64,000 bases of DNA from Vibrio vulnificus NBRC 15645 = ATCC 27562. GTDB lineage: Bacteria > Pseudomonadota > Gammaproteobacteria > Enterobacterales > Vibrionaceae. Within the stretch, counting starts at the first letter, position 1, and each line of letters starts with the position of its first letter. This document shows, piece by piece, positions 1 through 10,228 of this stretch. Position numbers and translations under genes: made by a program. The notes under the pieces were generated by a model. The model was not told the origin of the DNA. It did no database searches and saw nothing but the letters and a program-made list of their open reading frames with translations. The DNA is taken from positions 806,001-870,000 of the forward strand of contig NZ_CP012881.1 of assembly GCF_002224265.1 (NCBI RefSeq), in the 5' to 3' direction.

Positions 1-2647
1 CAAGCAATTTGTCTTGGCGAACCAGAGCTTGCATCGCATCGAAGAAGCCTTTCAATTGTTCCGCGTTGTCGACGTCAGCCGGTTTGTCACCCAATTGCTT
101 GTAAACCTGAGCCAGCGCCGTAGCACCTAAGCGGTTCTTACCGTTGCCAAGGTCAACAAGAACCAGTGAGGTCTCGCCTTTGTCGGTACGCAACTGAGGA
201 GTAATGGTTTTACGTACATCTTCAACACGAGCAAACGCGGTGATGATAAGAGACAGTGGAGAAGTCACTTCTTTCTCTTCACCGTTCTCATTCCACTTGG
301 TCTTCATTGACATTGAGTCTTTACCAACAGGGATAGTAAGACCCAATGCAGGGCACAGTTCTTCACCCACTGCTTTCACCGCTTCGTAAAGACCCGCGTC
401 TTCACCTGGGTGGCCGGCAGGTGACATCCAGTTTGCTGACAGCTTAATGCGCTTGATATCGCCGATGTCAGTCGCTGCGATGTTAGTGAGAGACTCACCA
501 ACGGCTAGACGTGCTGACGCGCCAAAGTCAAGCAGCGCAACAGGTGTACGTTCACCCATAGACATGGCTTCACCGTGGTACGTATCGTAACTGGCTGCTG
601 TGACCGCACAGTTTGCGACTGGCACCTGCCACGGACCGACCATTTGGTCACGTGCCACTAGGCCTGTGACGGTACGGTCACCAATGGTGATCAAGAAGGT
701 TTTTTCAGCCACAGTTGGAAGACGAAGTACGCGATCCACCGCTTCGTTAAGTTCGATGCCATCACGCGTCATCGCTGGGCTGTCTACTTTGAGTGTGGTT
801 GCTTCACGATGCATCTTTGGTGGCTTGCCAAGCAGAATGTCCATTGGCATATCAATCGGCGTATTGTCGAAGTGCGCATCTTCCAGCGTTAGGTGACGCT
901 CTTCCGTTGCCACACCGACCACAGCGTATGGCGCACGCTCACGTTTACAGATTGCATCAAATGCCGCCATGTTTTCTGGTGCGACCGCGAGTACATAACG
1001 CTCTTGAGATTCGTTACACCAGATTTCCAATGGGCTCATTCCCGGCTCATCGTTTGGTACATCACGCAGCTGGAACTTACCGCCACGCTCACCATCATTG
1101 ACCAACTCTGGTAACGCGTTTGAAATACCACCCGCGCCAACGTCGTGAATAAACGCGATTGGGTTGTTATCGCCAAGCTGCCAACAGCGATCGATCACTT
1201 CCTGACAGCGACGCTCCATCTCTGGGTTTTCACGTTGTACCGAAGCAAAATCCAGATCTTCGGCCGACTGACCTGACGCCATAGACGACGCAGCACCACC
1301 ACCCAGACCAATGTTCATCGCAGGGCCGCCAAGAACAATCAAACTTGCGCCGACAGGGATCTCTTTCTTCTGTACGTGCTCGTCACGAATGTTACCCATA
1401 CCACCAGCAATCATGATTGGCTTGTGGTAGCCACGCACTTCTTCACCTGCGTGTGACGTCACTTTCTCTTCGTAAGTACGGAAGTAACCAAGGAGGTTTG
1501 GACGACCAAATTCGTTGTTGAATGCCGCGCCACCAAGAGGGCCTTCTAGCATGATGTCAAGGGCGTTGACGATACGACCCGGCTTACCAAAATCGGTTTC
1601 CCATGGCTGTTCAAAGCCAGGAATACGTAAGTTCGAGGTGGTAAAACCAACCAGACCCGCTTTTGGCTTGCCGCCAATACCGGTTGCGCCTTCGTCACGA
1701 ATTTCACCACCAGAACCGGTGGAAGCACCTGGCCATGGTGAGATTGCGGTTGGGTGGTTGTGCGTCTCTACCTTCATCAAGATGTGCGCATCTTCGTGAT
1801 GGTAGTTGTATTGACGCGTTTCTGGATCAGGGAAGAAACGACCGACTTTTGAACCCGTCATTACCGCTGCGTTATCTTTGTAAGCAGACAGCACGTGATC
1901 TGGCGTTGTTTCAAAGGTATTTTTGATCATCTTAAACAGCGATTTTGGCTGTTCCACACCATCGATCGTCCAATCGGCGTTAAAGATCTTGTGACGACAA
2001 TGCTCAGAGTTAGCCTGAGCAAACATCATAAGTTCGATGTCATTTGGATTACGGCCAAGCTTAGTAAAGTTCTCCACCAAGTAATCAATTTCATCTTCTG
2101 CCAGCGCTAGGCCAAGTGAAACGTTTGCTTCTTCAAGCGCGAGACGACCTCCAGAAAGGATATCCACCTGAGTCATTGGTGCAGGCTGTGCAACGCTGAA
2201 CAATGCCGCTGCTGCTTCTAAATCACCAAATACCGCTTCCATCATGCGGTCATGAATAATGCTTTTTACGATGTCGATTTGTGCGCTAGAAAGCTCTGAT
2301 GACGACTCAACGTAGTACGCCGTGCCGCGCTCTAAACGCTTCACCGCGTTAAGACCACAGTTTTGTGCAATGTCTGTCGCTTTTGATGACCAAGGAGAGA
2401 TGGTGCCAGGACGAGGAGTGACCAGCAATAAGAGACCTTGAGGCTCGTGCTCTTCGATAGTTGGGCCGTAAGTAAGAAGTTTCTCTAACTTTTCTAGCGC
2501 TTCTGCGTCTAACTCAGAGGTCAGATCCGCAAAGTGCATGAACTCGGCATAAATGCCCGTTACAGGCAGATCTTGTTCACGACAAAGTTCCAGTAGTTTA
2601 TTAACTCGAAACTCAGAAAGAGCTGGGGAGCCACGCAAAATTCTCAT
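1..2647 (-). CDS. purL: Phosphoribosylformylglycinamidine synthase, N-terminal part (cut by window edge)
   Basis: This enzyme performs the fourth step of purine synthesis, converting FGAR to FGAM with glutamine and ATP. The reading frame begins at ATG 2647 ([18 protein letters not shown]) and stays open to base 1, giving about 882 residues of a family that is usually near 1,300. The C-terminal glutaminase domain lies outside the window. The start is the first in-frame ATG after a promoter with TATAAT and an overlapping PurR-like site, so purine repression is expected. mltF is divergent, a common neighbour in Vibrio. The family assignment is firm; the missing C-terminus is only a window-edge effect. 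Confidence 0.95.
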   Translation of the reverse strand, partial: MRILRGSPALSEFRVNKLLELCREQDLPVTGIYAEFMHFADLTSELDAEALEKLEKLLTYGPTIEEHEPQGLLLLVTPRPGTISPWSSKATDIAQNCGLNAVKRLERGTAYYVESSSELSSAQIDIVKSIIHDRMMEAVFGDLEAAAALFSVAQPAPMTQVDILSGGRLALEEANVSLGLALAEDEIDYLVENFTKLGRNPNDIELMMFAQANSEHCRHKIFNADWTIDGVEQPKSLFKMIKNTFETTPDHVLSAYKDNAAVMTGSKVGRFFPDPETRQYNYHHEDAHILMKVETHNHPTAISPWPGASTGSGGEIRDEGATGIGGKPKAGLVGFTTSNLRIPGFEQPWETDFGKPGRIVNALDIMLEGPLGGAAFNNEFGRPNLLGYFRTYEEKVTSHAGEEVRGYHKPIMIAGGMGNIRDEHVQKKEIPVGASLIVLGGPAMNIGLGGGAASSMASGQSAEDLDFASVQRENPEMERRCQEVIDRCWQLGDNNPIAFIHDVGAGGISNALPELVNDGERGGKFQLRDVPNDEPGMSPLEIWCNESQERYVLAVAPENMAAFDAICKRERAPYAVVGVATEERHLTLEDAHFDNTPIDMPMDILLGKPPKMHREATTLKVDSPAMTRDGIELNEAVDRVLRLPTVAEKTFLITIGDRTVTGLVARDQMVGPWQVPVANCAVTAASYDTYHGEAMSMGERTPVALLDFGASARLAVGESLTNIAATDIGDIKRIKLSANWMSPAGHPGEDAGLYEAVKAVGEELCPALGLTIPVGKDSMSMKTKWNENGEEKEVTSPLSLIITAFARVEDVRKTITPQLRTDKGETSLVLVDLGNGKNRLGATALAQVYKQLGDKPADVDNAEQLKGFFDAMQALVRQDKLL

Positions 2648-2755
2648 GTGCTTAGGTCTCTTATGCAATTGATTAAGGTGATATTGGAATAAATTCAGTG
2701 GGTTATACTGTTTTACTTCGAACTTATGCCGATTGCACCTCTCTGTTGCGGGCGC

Positions 2756-2784
2756 ATTATATAGCAATTGTTTTTGTGATGTAA
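2756..2784 (-). promoter_or_regulatory. Sigma-70 promoter of purL
   Basis: On the minus strand a TTACAT -35 element (2779-2784) and a perfect TATAAT -10 element (2756-2761) are separated by 17 bp, about 110 bp upstream of the purL start codon. The assignment rests on sequence match and position only. Confidence 0.6.
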
Positions 2785-2790
2785 CACCAA

Positions 2791-2806
2791 AAGCAACCGT
2801 TTGCGT
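2791..2806. promoter_or_regulatory. PurR operator candidate
   Basis: AAGCAACCGTTTGCGT matches the PurR consensus ACGCAAACGTTTGCGT at 14 of 16 positions. It sits just upstream of the -35 element of purL, where bound PurR would block transcription. Purine-dependent repression of purL is well established in gammaproteobacteria. Confidence 0.7.
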
Positions 2807-2944
2807 CACTTTTTTTGTCAAATTTGAAATACAACCAAAATGTCGTCACTAAGAAAAGGTGTACAATTTTGCCTATCGCTTTTTCTTTGCCTACCTTGCC
2901 CGCTTTGATATAAAGAGACGAATCGATTTTTGAGAGCAGACTTG

Positions 2945-4534
2945 ATGCCAATATTTAATCTTCACCAACTACGTAACTTTCTGTTTATTATCGCGACAAC
3001 GCTGTTTTTATCAGCGTGTCAGATTGAATCAAAGCCCACTAGCGAACTTGATCAGATCAAACAGAGAGGTGTACTCCGTGTCGGTACTCTCAATAATCAA
3101 CTCTCTTATTACATCGGTCCTGATGGACAAACCGGTTTAGATTACGAACTCGCTCGTCAGTTTGCCGATGAACTTGGCGTCAAACTTGAAGTGAAAGTGG
3201 CTTTTCGCCAAGCCGAGTTGTTCCCCATGCTCAAACGCGGAGACATCGACCTGATCGCCACCGGCCTCAACCAGACCCCAAGAGCGATTAAACAATTTCG
3301 CCCTGGGCCAAGTTATTATTACGTCAGTCAAGTCGTGGTGTACAAAAATGGTGCCCTACGCCCACGTAACTTAAAACAGTTAGTCGAATACCAAAACGCC
3401 AAAACCACCTCAGAAGATGAAGACGAAACCAGTAACAATGCGGCTGCCAACACTCTGCAAGTGGTGAAACAATCACAAAATGTGACGTTGTTGAAATCGC
3501 TACAAAACGATTACCCAGAGCTGCAATTTACCACCGTCTCTGATGCCGATAATTACGATTTGCTTCGCCGCGTCTCAACTGGGGAGCTGAGATTTGCCAT
3601 CAGCGATTCTATCGAATTATCACTGGCTCAACGTCTCTACCCCGATTTAGCCACCGCATTTGAAGTCACCGAAGACCAACCTGTTTCTTGGTTTGTTCGC
3701 CGTTCACCGGATGAATCTTTGTATGCGCTGATGATTGAGTTTTTCGGCAACATTAGTCAATCTGGCGAACTTGCACGCCTAGAAGAAAAATACATTGGCC
3801 ACATTGGCAGCTTCGATTATGTGGATACGCGCGCCTTTATCCGTGCGTTGGACAATAAATTACCCAAATGGGCTCCTTTATTTGAGCAATATTCTGCAGA
3901 ATTTGACTGGCGCTTAATTGCCGCTCTGGCGTACCAAGAATCACATTGGAATCCCCTCGCGAAATCGCCGACCGGTGTGCGCGGTATGATGATGCTGACG
4001 TTGCCGACTGCGCAAAGTGTTGGCGTAAAAAACCGCTTAGACCCAGAGCAGTCTATCCGCGGTGGCGTTGAATATCTGCGTCGTATTGTCGCTCGTGTAC
4101 CTGAGTCGATCCCTCAACATGAGAAAATCTGGTTTGCTTTAGCATCCTACAACGTTGGCTTTGGTCATATGATGGATGCACGCCGCTTAACCAAACGACA
4201 AGGTGGCAATCCAGATTCTTGGGGAGATGTGAAAGAGAGACTGCCGCTATTAAGACAGAAGAAGTATTTCAGCCAAACTCGCTACGGTTATGCTCGTGGA
4301 GACGAGGCGAAAAATTACGTTGAGAATATCCGCCGCTACTACCAAAGCATCATTGGTCATGTGGGACAAAACTCTCTGATTGCGAGCGACCAAGAGGGTG
4401 AAATTCAAGTGATCCCGCCACTCGAAAATAGTGAGTTAGTGGCGGCTAGCGACATTGACGCAGCAGAAAACGAAGCTCTGTCGCCAGATGTCACCGTCAG
4501 CCAAGCGACACTCACCACAGAAGTCCAACCTTAA
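2945..4534 (+). CDS. mltF: Membrane-bound lytic murein transglycosylase F
   Basis: MltF cleaves peptidoglycan between MurNAc and GlcNAc, producing 1,6-anhydro ends, and is anchored to the outer membrane. Residues 1-25 form a lipoprotein signal ending in the lipobox LSAC. Residues about 35-265 resemble a family 3 periplasmic solute-binding domain. Residues about 300-470 are the SLT catalytic domain, with the catalytic glutamate at E332 in the YQESHW motif. Length (529 aa) fits the family. ATG 2945 was chosen over an in-frame TTG 15 bases upstream because it opens directly into the signal peptide. The acidic C-terminal tail after about residue 480 is weakly conserved in this family. Confidence 0.93.
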   Translation: MPIFNLHQLRNFLFIIATTLFLSACQIESKPTSELDQIKQRGVLRVGTLNNQLSYYIGPDGQTGLDYELARQFADELGVKLEVKVAFRQAELFPMLKRGDIDLIATGLNQTPRAIKQFRPGPSYYYVSQVVVYKNGALRPRNLKQLVEYQNAKTTSEDEDETSNNAAANTLQVVKQSQNVTLLKSLQNDYPELQFTTVSDADNYDLLRRVSTGELRFAISDSIELSLAQRLYPDLATAFEVTEDQPVSWFVRRSPDESLYALMIEFFGNISQSGELARLEEKYIGHIGSFDYVDTRAFIRALDNKLPKWAPLFEQYSAEFDWRLIAALAYQESHWNPLAKSPTGVRGMMMLTLPTAQSVGVKNRLDPEQSIRGGVEYLRRIVARVPESIPQHEKIWFALASYNVGFGHMMDARRLTKRQGGNPDSWGDVKERLPLLRQKKYFSQTRYGYARGDEAKNYVENIRRYYQSIIGHVGQNSLIASDQEGEIQVIPPLENSELVAASDIDAAENEALSPDVTVSQATLTTEVQP

Positions 4535-4537
4535 GAG

Positions 4538-4607
4538 CAGAAGTGGAGCGATTTTTGTAAAAGTCGATTGCTTTTTATCGACAACTTTATCTAAAATCGC
4601 TCTTCTG
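4538..4607. repeat. Branched inverted repeat downstream of mltF
   Basis: An outer stem pairs 4538-4555 with 4593-4607 (CAGAAG..GAGCGATTTT against AAAATCGCTCTTCTG, with a small bulge). It encloses an inner hairpin GTCGAT/ATCGAC at 4563-4582. It begins four bases after the mltF stop codon. It has no clean U-tract, so it may be an mRNA 3' end structure rather than a simple terminator. Confidence 0.5.
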
Positions 4608-4734
4608 AATTAAGCTAAGCAGACCACTTCGGTCGATCTAAATCTTAGCGTCACTTTCCAAGCGTCAAGCTTGTACTGAAAGAGTTCATATTTAACCACC
4701 CCAAAAACATCTCTTAAAGCCAAGGCTCTAAAGA

Positions 4735-4761
4735 ATGCGGAGACGTTATCGTCGTCGTTAA
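4735..4761 (+). CDS. Arginine-rich 8-codon mini-ORF (putative leader peptide)
   Basis: ATG at 4735 is followed by six arginine codons and one tyrosine codon, then TAA: MRRRYRRR. It lies 31 bases before the GTG start of a 45-residue basic ORF. A weak purine-rich stretch (AAGG, 4721-4724) precedes it. The run of rare and common Arg codons next to a basic protein would suit a ribosome-stalling leader, but chance is possible because the stretch is short. Confidence 0.3.
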   Translation: MRRRYRRR

Positions 4762-4792
4762 GGGGATTATTTATCGTCAGTAGGAGGTCGTT

Positions 4793-4930
4793 GTGTTAAG
4801 ACGTCGCGTCCAATCCAAACGCCTGAACAAAACTGTAGCGGCTAACCGACGTAAACGTAAGTTAGCGAATACAAAAAGAAAAATTAGCGCTCGCAATCGC
4901 ATTTTTGTGCACCTTGTGAACCACGCTTAA
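4793..4930 (+). CDS. Small highly basic protein (45 aa), unknown function
   Basis: GTG at 4793 is preceded by a strong Shine-Dalgarno sequence (TAGGAGG, 4781-4787) and the frame runs to TAA at 4928. The 45-residue product starts MLRRRVQSKRLNKTVAANRR. About 40% of residues are Arg or Lys, and there is no acidic residue, no cysteine and no obvious hydrophobic segment until the end (IFVHLVNHA). I do not recognise the family. The composition suggests binding to RNA or the ribosome, which is inference. It is transcribed in the mltF direction and converges with tadA 50 bases further on. The good ribosome-binding site is the main reason to believe it is real. Confidence 0.5.
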   Translation: MLRRRVQSKRLNKTVAANRRKRKLANTKRKISARNRIFVHLVNHA

Positions 4931-4980
4931 TGGATGAGTAAACATCTGCACCATAAAAAGCAGATGTTTGCTACTGCCCT

Positions 4981-5526
4981 CTACTTTTCTTCCACGTCCA
5001 CATCATCATGATCACTTTGAGCCTGCTGTTCCTTCTTCAACGCCTTGATCTCTTTACGACGGCGCTTAAAAAAGGCCTGCAACTGCTCACGACATTCCGA
5101 CTCTAACAATCCTTTTTCGATGGTTGCGTAATGATACGCCGCTTGACTAGAAAATAGATCGAGTACCGTCCCTGCCGCACCCGCTTTTAAATCAGGAGCG
5201 CCAAAGACAATGCGTTTCACACGGCTATGCAGCAGTGCGCCAGCACACATTGGGCAAGGCTCTAAGGTGACGTACAATGTGGTGTCGAGCAGACGATAGT
5301 TACCCATACTCTGCCCAGCCTGACGTAAGGTCTGTATTTCTGCATGGGCCGTCGCATCATGTTGACCTATCGATTGGTTCCATCCTTCAGCAATCACCTC
5401 GCCATCTTTGACCAGTACCGCGCCAACAGGCACTTCCCCTTCACTTTCGGCAATCGCGGCAAGCTCAATGGCTCTGCGCATAAAAACTTCATCTTGAAGT
5501 GAAAAAGGTTGATGTGTCTCTGCCAT
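4981..5526 (-). CDS. tadA: tRNA-specific adenosine deaminase
   Basis: TadA deaminates the wobble adenosine A34 to inosine in tRNA-Arg(ACG), which is needed to read CGN codons. The zinc-dependent cytidine/deoxycytidylate deaminase motifs are intact: HAE at residues 61-63 (zinc ligand His61, proton shuttle Glu63) and PCPMC at 90-94 (zinc ligands Cys91 and Cys94). The protein is 181 aa, slightly longer than the E. coli enzyme because of an acidic/basic C-terminal tail. ATG 5526 is taken as the start. The gene converges with the small basic ORF at 4793-4930 and follows the same direction as the LysR gene upstream. Confidence 0.95.
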   Translation of the reverse strand: MAETHQPFSLQDEVFMRRAIELAAIAESEGEVPVGAVLVKDGEVIAEGWNQSIGQHDATAHAEIQTLRQAGQSMGNYRLLDTTLYVTLEPCPMCAGALLHSRVKRIVFGAPDLKAGAAGTVLDLFSSQAAYHYATIEKGLLESECREQLQAFFKRRRKEIKALKKEQQAQSDHDDVDVEEK

Positions 5527-5562
5527 GTTTACCTCTATCGTCTGGGTTGTGGATTATAGCGG

Positions 5563-6447
5563 TTATGCGGCTGCAGATAAATGTTGTGCCAGATGATCCA
5601 CCAGCAAACGAACTTTCGGCGATAAATGTCGATTGTGTGGATACAGCGCCCAAACCCCTTCACGATCATCACGAAAATGCGCCAGCACTTCGATAAGTCG
5701 CCCTGCGCGCAAGTGCTCATCAACGTAGTAATCCGGTAATTGAACCAAACCAATCCCTTTCAGAGCAGCATCCAATAACACAACACCACTAGAGCAACGA
5801 ATACGCCCATTCACCTTAATGGAGCGACCTTGATGACTCTCTTTGAAACGCCAATGATCATGGGTACCGACCAGGCAGTTGTGTGACGACAAATCCGATA
5901 ACGTATGAGGCATGCCATGCTGTTCAAAATATTCCGGCGTTGCACAAACATGCAGATGACGATCGCTCAGTCGACGCGCCATGGAACTAGAATCTTCAAG
6001 CTGGCCCAGCCGAACCGCGATATCCACACCCTGCTCAATCAAGTCGAGCTTTTGGTTGGTGAGTACTAACTCCAAATCGATTTTAGGGTAACGAATCAGA
6101 AAGTCATTCAGCAACGGCGCAATCTTTTGTTCACCATAAGTGACCGGGGCGGTAATTCTTAGTTTCCCTTGTGGAATCTGCTGCATTTGTGTCACTGCTA
6201 GCTCCGCTTGATGCAGCCCTTCCAGTATGCTACGACAATGCTGAACGTAGATCTGCCCAGCCTCGGTGAGTGACACTTTTCTTGTTGAGCGCAGCAACAG
6301 TTTCACACCGAGTCGCTCTTCCAGCTGTCCGACTCGGCGGCTCACATTTGCGACCGATGTTTCTAAGCGCGTAGCGGCCTGAGTGAAGCTACCGCTTTCA
6401 GCCACCGCAACAAACTCATTCACACCTTCCCAATGAATATTGGCCAT
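5563..6447 (-). CDS. LysR-family transcriptional regulator (adjacent to adhC)
   Basis: The 294-residue product has the LysR layout: an N-terminal winged HTH (about residues 5-64, with SGSFTQAATRLETS forming the helix-turn-helix) and a C-terminal effector-binding domain (about 90-290). ATG 6447 was chosen because GGGAG lies upstream at suitable spacing; a GTG codon immediately before it is an alternative. It is divergent from adhC-fghA, so it probably controls the formaldehyde detoxification pair. An inverted repeat in the 152-bp gap (6488-6530) would be its site. The effector is not evident from sequence. Confidence 0.88.
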   Translation of the reverse strand: MANIHWEGVNEFVAVAESGSFTQAATRLETSVANVSRRVGQLEERLGVKLLLRSTRKVSLTEAGQIYVQHCRSILEGLHQAELAVTQMQQIPQGKLRITAPVTYGEQKIAPLLNDFLIRYPKIDLELVLTNQKLDLIEQGVDIAVRLGQLEDSSSMARRLSDRHLHVCATPEYFEQHGMPHTLSDLSSHNCLVGTHDHWRFKESHQGRSIKVNGRIRCSSGVVLLDAALKGIGLVQLPDYYVDEHLRAGRLIEVLAHFRDDREGVWALYPHNRHLSPKVRLLVDHLAQHLSAAA

Positions 6448-6487
6448 CACACTTCTCCCTCACATTCATTATTACTCATGTGTAAAA

Positions 6488-6530
6488 GTCATTCTCAATT
6501 TGACAGGATTATAAAACAATTTGGAATGAC
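6488..6530. promoter_or_regulatory. Inverted repeat, candidate LysR operator for adhC
   Basis: GTCATTCTCAATT (6488-6500) and AATTTGGAATGAC (6518-6530) are inverted repeats matching at 11 of 13 positions, centred between the LysR gene and adhC. A TATACT element at 6531-6536 follows directly and could be the adhC -10 box, so the regulator would contact the promoter. Confidence 0.5.
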
Positions 6531-6587
6531 TATACTGAAATTCTTGGTTCGGTGTGCCTATACGCCGCCGCTTAGTTAGACGCTTAA

Positions 6588-7730
<1,143 letters not shown>

Positions 7731-7749
7731 CCCCTCCACTATTAACATT

Positions 7750-7767
7750 GGCGAGCTTCGGCTCGCC
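7750..7767 (+). other. Intercistronic UUCG hairpin between adhC and fghA
   Basis: GGCGAGC-TTCG-GCTCGCC is a perfect 7-bp stem with the stable UUCG tetraloop. It lies just before the fghA ribosome-binding site (AAAGGAG, 7768-7774). There is no U-tract, so it is more likely to affect RNA stability or relative expression than to terminate transcription. Confidence 0.6.
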
Positions 7768-7779
7768 AAAGGAGCAAGC

Positions 7780-8625
7780 ATGGTTTTGACCCACCTTAGC
7801 CAATCAAAAGTTTTCCAAGGTTGGCACAAGCAGTACCAACATCACTCAAGCACGCTGAATTGCGAGATGCGATTTGCGATTTTTTTGCCTCCCCAAGCCA
7901 CCAACCATCACAAAGTACCCGTCCTGTATTGGTTATCCGGCCTCACCTGTAGCGACGAAAACTTTATGCAAAAAGCGGCGGCATTTGAAAAAGCGGCAGA
8001 GCTAGGTATGGCCATTGTTGCACCCGATACCAGCCCCAGAGGTGAAGGAGTCGCCGACGATCCCGATGGGCACTATGACCTTGGTCTTGGGGCTGGATTT
8101 TACCTCAATGCCACTCAAGCGCCGTGGAAAAAGCATTATCAGATGTACGACTACATCGTGAGTGAGCTGCCTCAGTTGATTGAAGCTAATTTTCCTGTCA
8201 CGGAAAAAAGGGCCATTGCAGGACACAGTATGGGAGGACACGGCGCTCTGACGATTGGGATTCGCAATCCAGAGCGCTATTGTTCTATTTCCGCATTCAG
8301 TCCAATTTGTCACCCCACTAAGGCACCTTGGGGGCAAAAAGCCTTTCGCCATTATTTAGGGGAAGAGACTGAACAATGGGCACAATACGATGCCGTTGAA
8401 CTGCTCAAAAAGCATTGTCTTACACGTCCGTTGCTGGTCGATCAAGGTGCTGCCGACCCCTTCTTAGAAGAACAACTGCAAATTGAGACGCTGCAACAAG
8501 CGTTACAAAACGCTCCTGCACATACTCAAATTCGCCTGCAGCCGGGGTACGATCACAGCTATTTCTTCATCCAAAGCTTTATTGCGGATCATCTCGCCTT
8601 TCACTGGCAACATCTTAGTACATAA
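7780..8625 (+). CDS. fghA: S-formylglutathione hydrolase
   Basis: FghA hydrolyses S-formylglutathione to formate and glutathione, completing glutathione-dependent formaldehyde detoxification. It is an esterase-D type alpha/beta hydrolase of 281 aa. The nucleophile is Ser150 in GHSMGG; the acid is probably the aspartate in QGAADPF and the histidine is in GYDHSYFF. The start ATG 7780 follows AAAGGAGCAAGC. It lies 49 bp after adhC and is followed by a clear terminator, so the two genes form one unit. Confidence 0.95.
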   Translation: MVLTHLSQSKVFQGWHKQYQHHSSTLNCEMRFAIFLPPQATNHHKVPVLYWLSGLTCSDENFMQKAAAFEKAAELGMAIVAPDTSPRGEGVADDPDGHYDLGLGAGFYLNATQAPWKKHYQMYDYIVSELPQLIEANFPVTEKRAIAGHSMGGHGALTIGIRNPERYCSISAFSPICHPTKAPWGQKAFRHYLGEETEQWAQYDAVELLKKHCLTRPLLVDQGAADPFLEEQLQIETLQQALQNAPAHTQIRLQPGYDHSYFFIQSFIADHLAFHWQHLST

Positions 8626-8628
8626 CGC

Positions 8629-8656
8629 AAAAAGCCTGCTGATGCAGGCTTTTTCT
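8629..8656. terminator. Bidirectional terminator between fghA and the AbgT gene
   Basis: AAAAAGCCTGC-TGAT-GCAGGCTTTTT has a perfect GC-rich stem with a U-run on both strands. It sits between the convergent fghA and the AbgT-family gene. Confidence 0.9.
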
Positions 8657-8668
8657 TATCCAATGCTA

Positions 8669-10228
8669 TTACATTGTGTAGGTGTATGGTGCTTGAACAC
8701 CCAACGGAATACCCACTGCCCAGTAAGCAAGCAAGAAGACCGTCCAACCAATCAGCATCGCAATAGAGAACGGCATCATCAATGATGCAAGCGTACCGAT
8801 ACCGGTTGATTTCACGTAACGTTGGCAGTAAACAACAACAAGTGGGAAGAACACCATCAACGGTGAAATGATGTTGGATACAGAGTCACCCACACGGTAA
8901 GCCGCTTGAGAAAGCTCAGGAGAAATACCCACAGCCATTAGCATTGGAACTAGGATAGGACCAATCAATGCCCACTTAGCCGATGCTGAACCGATAAGTA
9001 GATTCACTGACGCAGTCAACAGAATCATACCAACAATCGTCGCCTCACCTGGCAGGTTCATCGCTTTCAGGCCTTCAGCGCCGTAGAGTGCCAACATGGT
9101 ACCGATGTTTGACTGAGCAAATGCCGACAAGAACTGTGCACAGAAGAACGACATCACAATGTATGCGCCCATCGTCGACATCGTTGTTGCCATCGCTTTG
9201 ATGATGTCATTACTAGATTTGAACGTGCCAGACACACGACCGTAGACATAACCAGGGATGATAAACAGGATGAAGATCAATGGAACAATTGACTTCATGA
9301 TCGGAGCAGAGAACGCCGTAATTTCACCATTTGGTGAACGCAGCGCTGAGTTTTCAGGCCAGATAGCAGCGATAAGCAGCGCAATACCTGCCATCATCGC
9401 CCAACCAGCGTAACGGAACGCTTTCGATTCTAACTCGGTGAATGAACCAAGATCTGGTGCTTTTTCCGCATCGTCATCAATCGGTGTGCTCGCAAGACGA
9501 GGCTCGATGATTTTCTCTGTTACGTACCAGCCAATAGCAACAATGATGACTGAAGAAAGGCCAGTAAAGAAGATGTTTGCTAGTGGGTTAACCACGTACG
9601 CAGGATCCAGAACCTGAGCTGCCGTTTGTGTAAAGCCAGCCAATAGAGGGTCGATACCTGAAGGGATAAAGTTGGCAGAGAAGCCACCTGATACACCCGC
9701 AAACGCAGCCGCGATACCCGCAAGAGGGTGACGACCTGCCGCATGGAAAATGATACCACCTAGAGGAATAACCAGTACGTAGCCTGCATCCGCTGCGGTG
9801 TGCGATACGATCGCAACCAAAATCAGCATTGGAGTCAGAAGCTTAGCTGGCGTGAAATTCAGCATCTTCTTAAGGCCTGTGGTAATAAAGCCTGAAGAGT
9901 CCGCAACACCGACACCAAGCATCGCCACTAACACGATCCCTAGAGGTGCAAAGCCAGTAAACGTAGTCACCATGTTTGCAAGGAAACTGGCTAATGATTC
10001 ACCAGTCAGAAGGTTTTTGATTGCAAGAGCGTCGCCAGTTCGAGGGTTGATAAGATCAAACGAAACGTTTGACAAAAGTGCAGACGCAGCCCAAGTAATC
10101 ACTAGTGCCCAGAAGAACAAAATCGCAGGATCTGGGATCTTGTTCCCTACCCTTTCAATGAAGTTCAAAAAACGATCCATGCCGCTCGGCTTCGGCGATG
10201 GCGCTTGATTTACAGCTTGGTTACTCAT
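8669..10228 (-). CDS. AbgT-family transporter
   Basis: The 519-residue integral membrane protein belongs to the AbgT family, whose founders include E. coli AbgT (p-aminobenzoyl-glutamate uptake) and MtrF-type exporters. It has a cytoplasmic N-terminus (about 30 aa) and many hydrophobic segments. The conserved region HAAGRHPLAGIAAAFAGVSG lies near the middle and a NLLIGSASAKWALIGP segment lies near the C-terminus. The substrate cannot be inferred: family members have been linked both to folate-precursor import and to sulfonamide efflux. The gene stands alone between a bidirectional terminator and a 279-bp AT-rich gap. Confidence 0.85.
   Translation of the reverse strand: MSNQAVNQAPSPKPSGMDRFLNFIERVGNKIPDPAILFFWALVITWAASALLSNVSFDLINPRTGDALAIKNLLTGESLASFLANMVTTFTGFAPLGIVLVAMLGVGVADSSGFITTGLKKMLNFTPAKLLTPMLILVAIVSHTAADAGYVLVIPLGGIIFHAAGRHPLAGIAAAFAGVSGGFSANFIPSGIDPLLAGFTQTAAQVLDPAYVVNPLANIFFTGLSSVIIVAIGWYVTEKIIEPRLASTPIDDDAEKAPDLGSFTELESKAFRYAGWAMMAGIALLIAAIWPENSALRSPNGEITAFSAPIMKSIVPLIFILFIIPGYVYGRVSGTFKSSNDIIKAMATTMSTMGAYIVMSFFCAQFLSAFAQSNIGTMLALYGAEGLKAMNLPGEATIVGMILLTASVNLLIGSASAKWALIGPILVPMLMAVGISPELSQAAYRVGDSVSNIISPLMVFFPLVVVYCQRYVKSTGIGTLASLMMPFSIAMLIGWTVFLLAYWAVGIPLGVQAPYTYTM

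Noticed and set aside
2757..2951. Minus-strand ORF across the purL-mltF gap
   Set aside because: It overlaps the purL promoter and PurR site and has no recognisable domain, so it is most likely chance.
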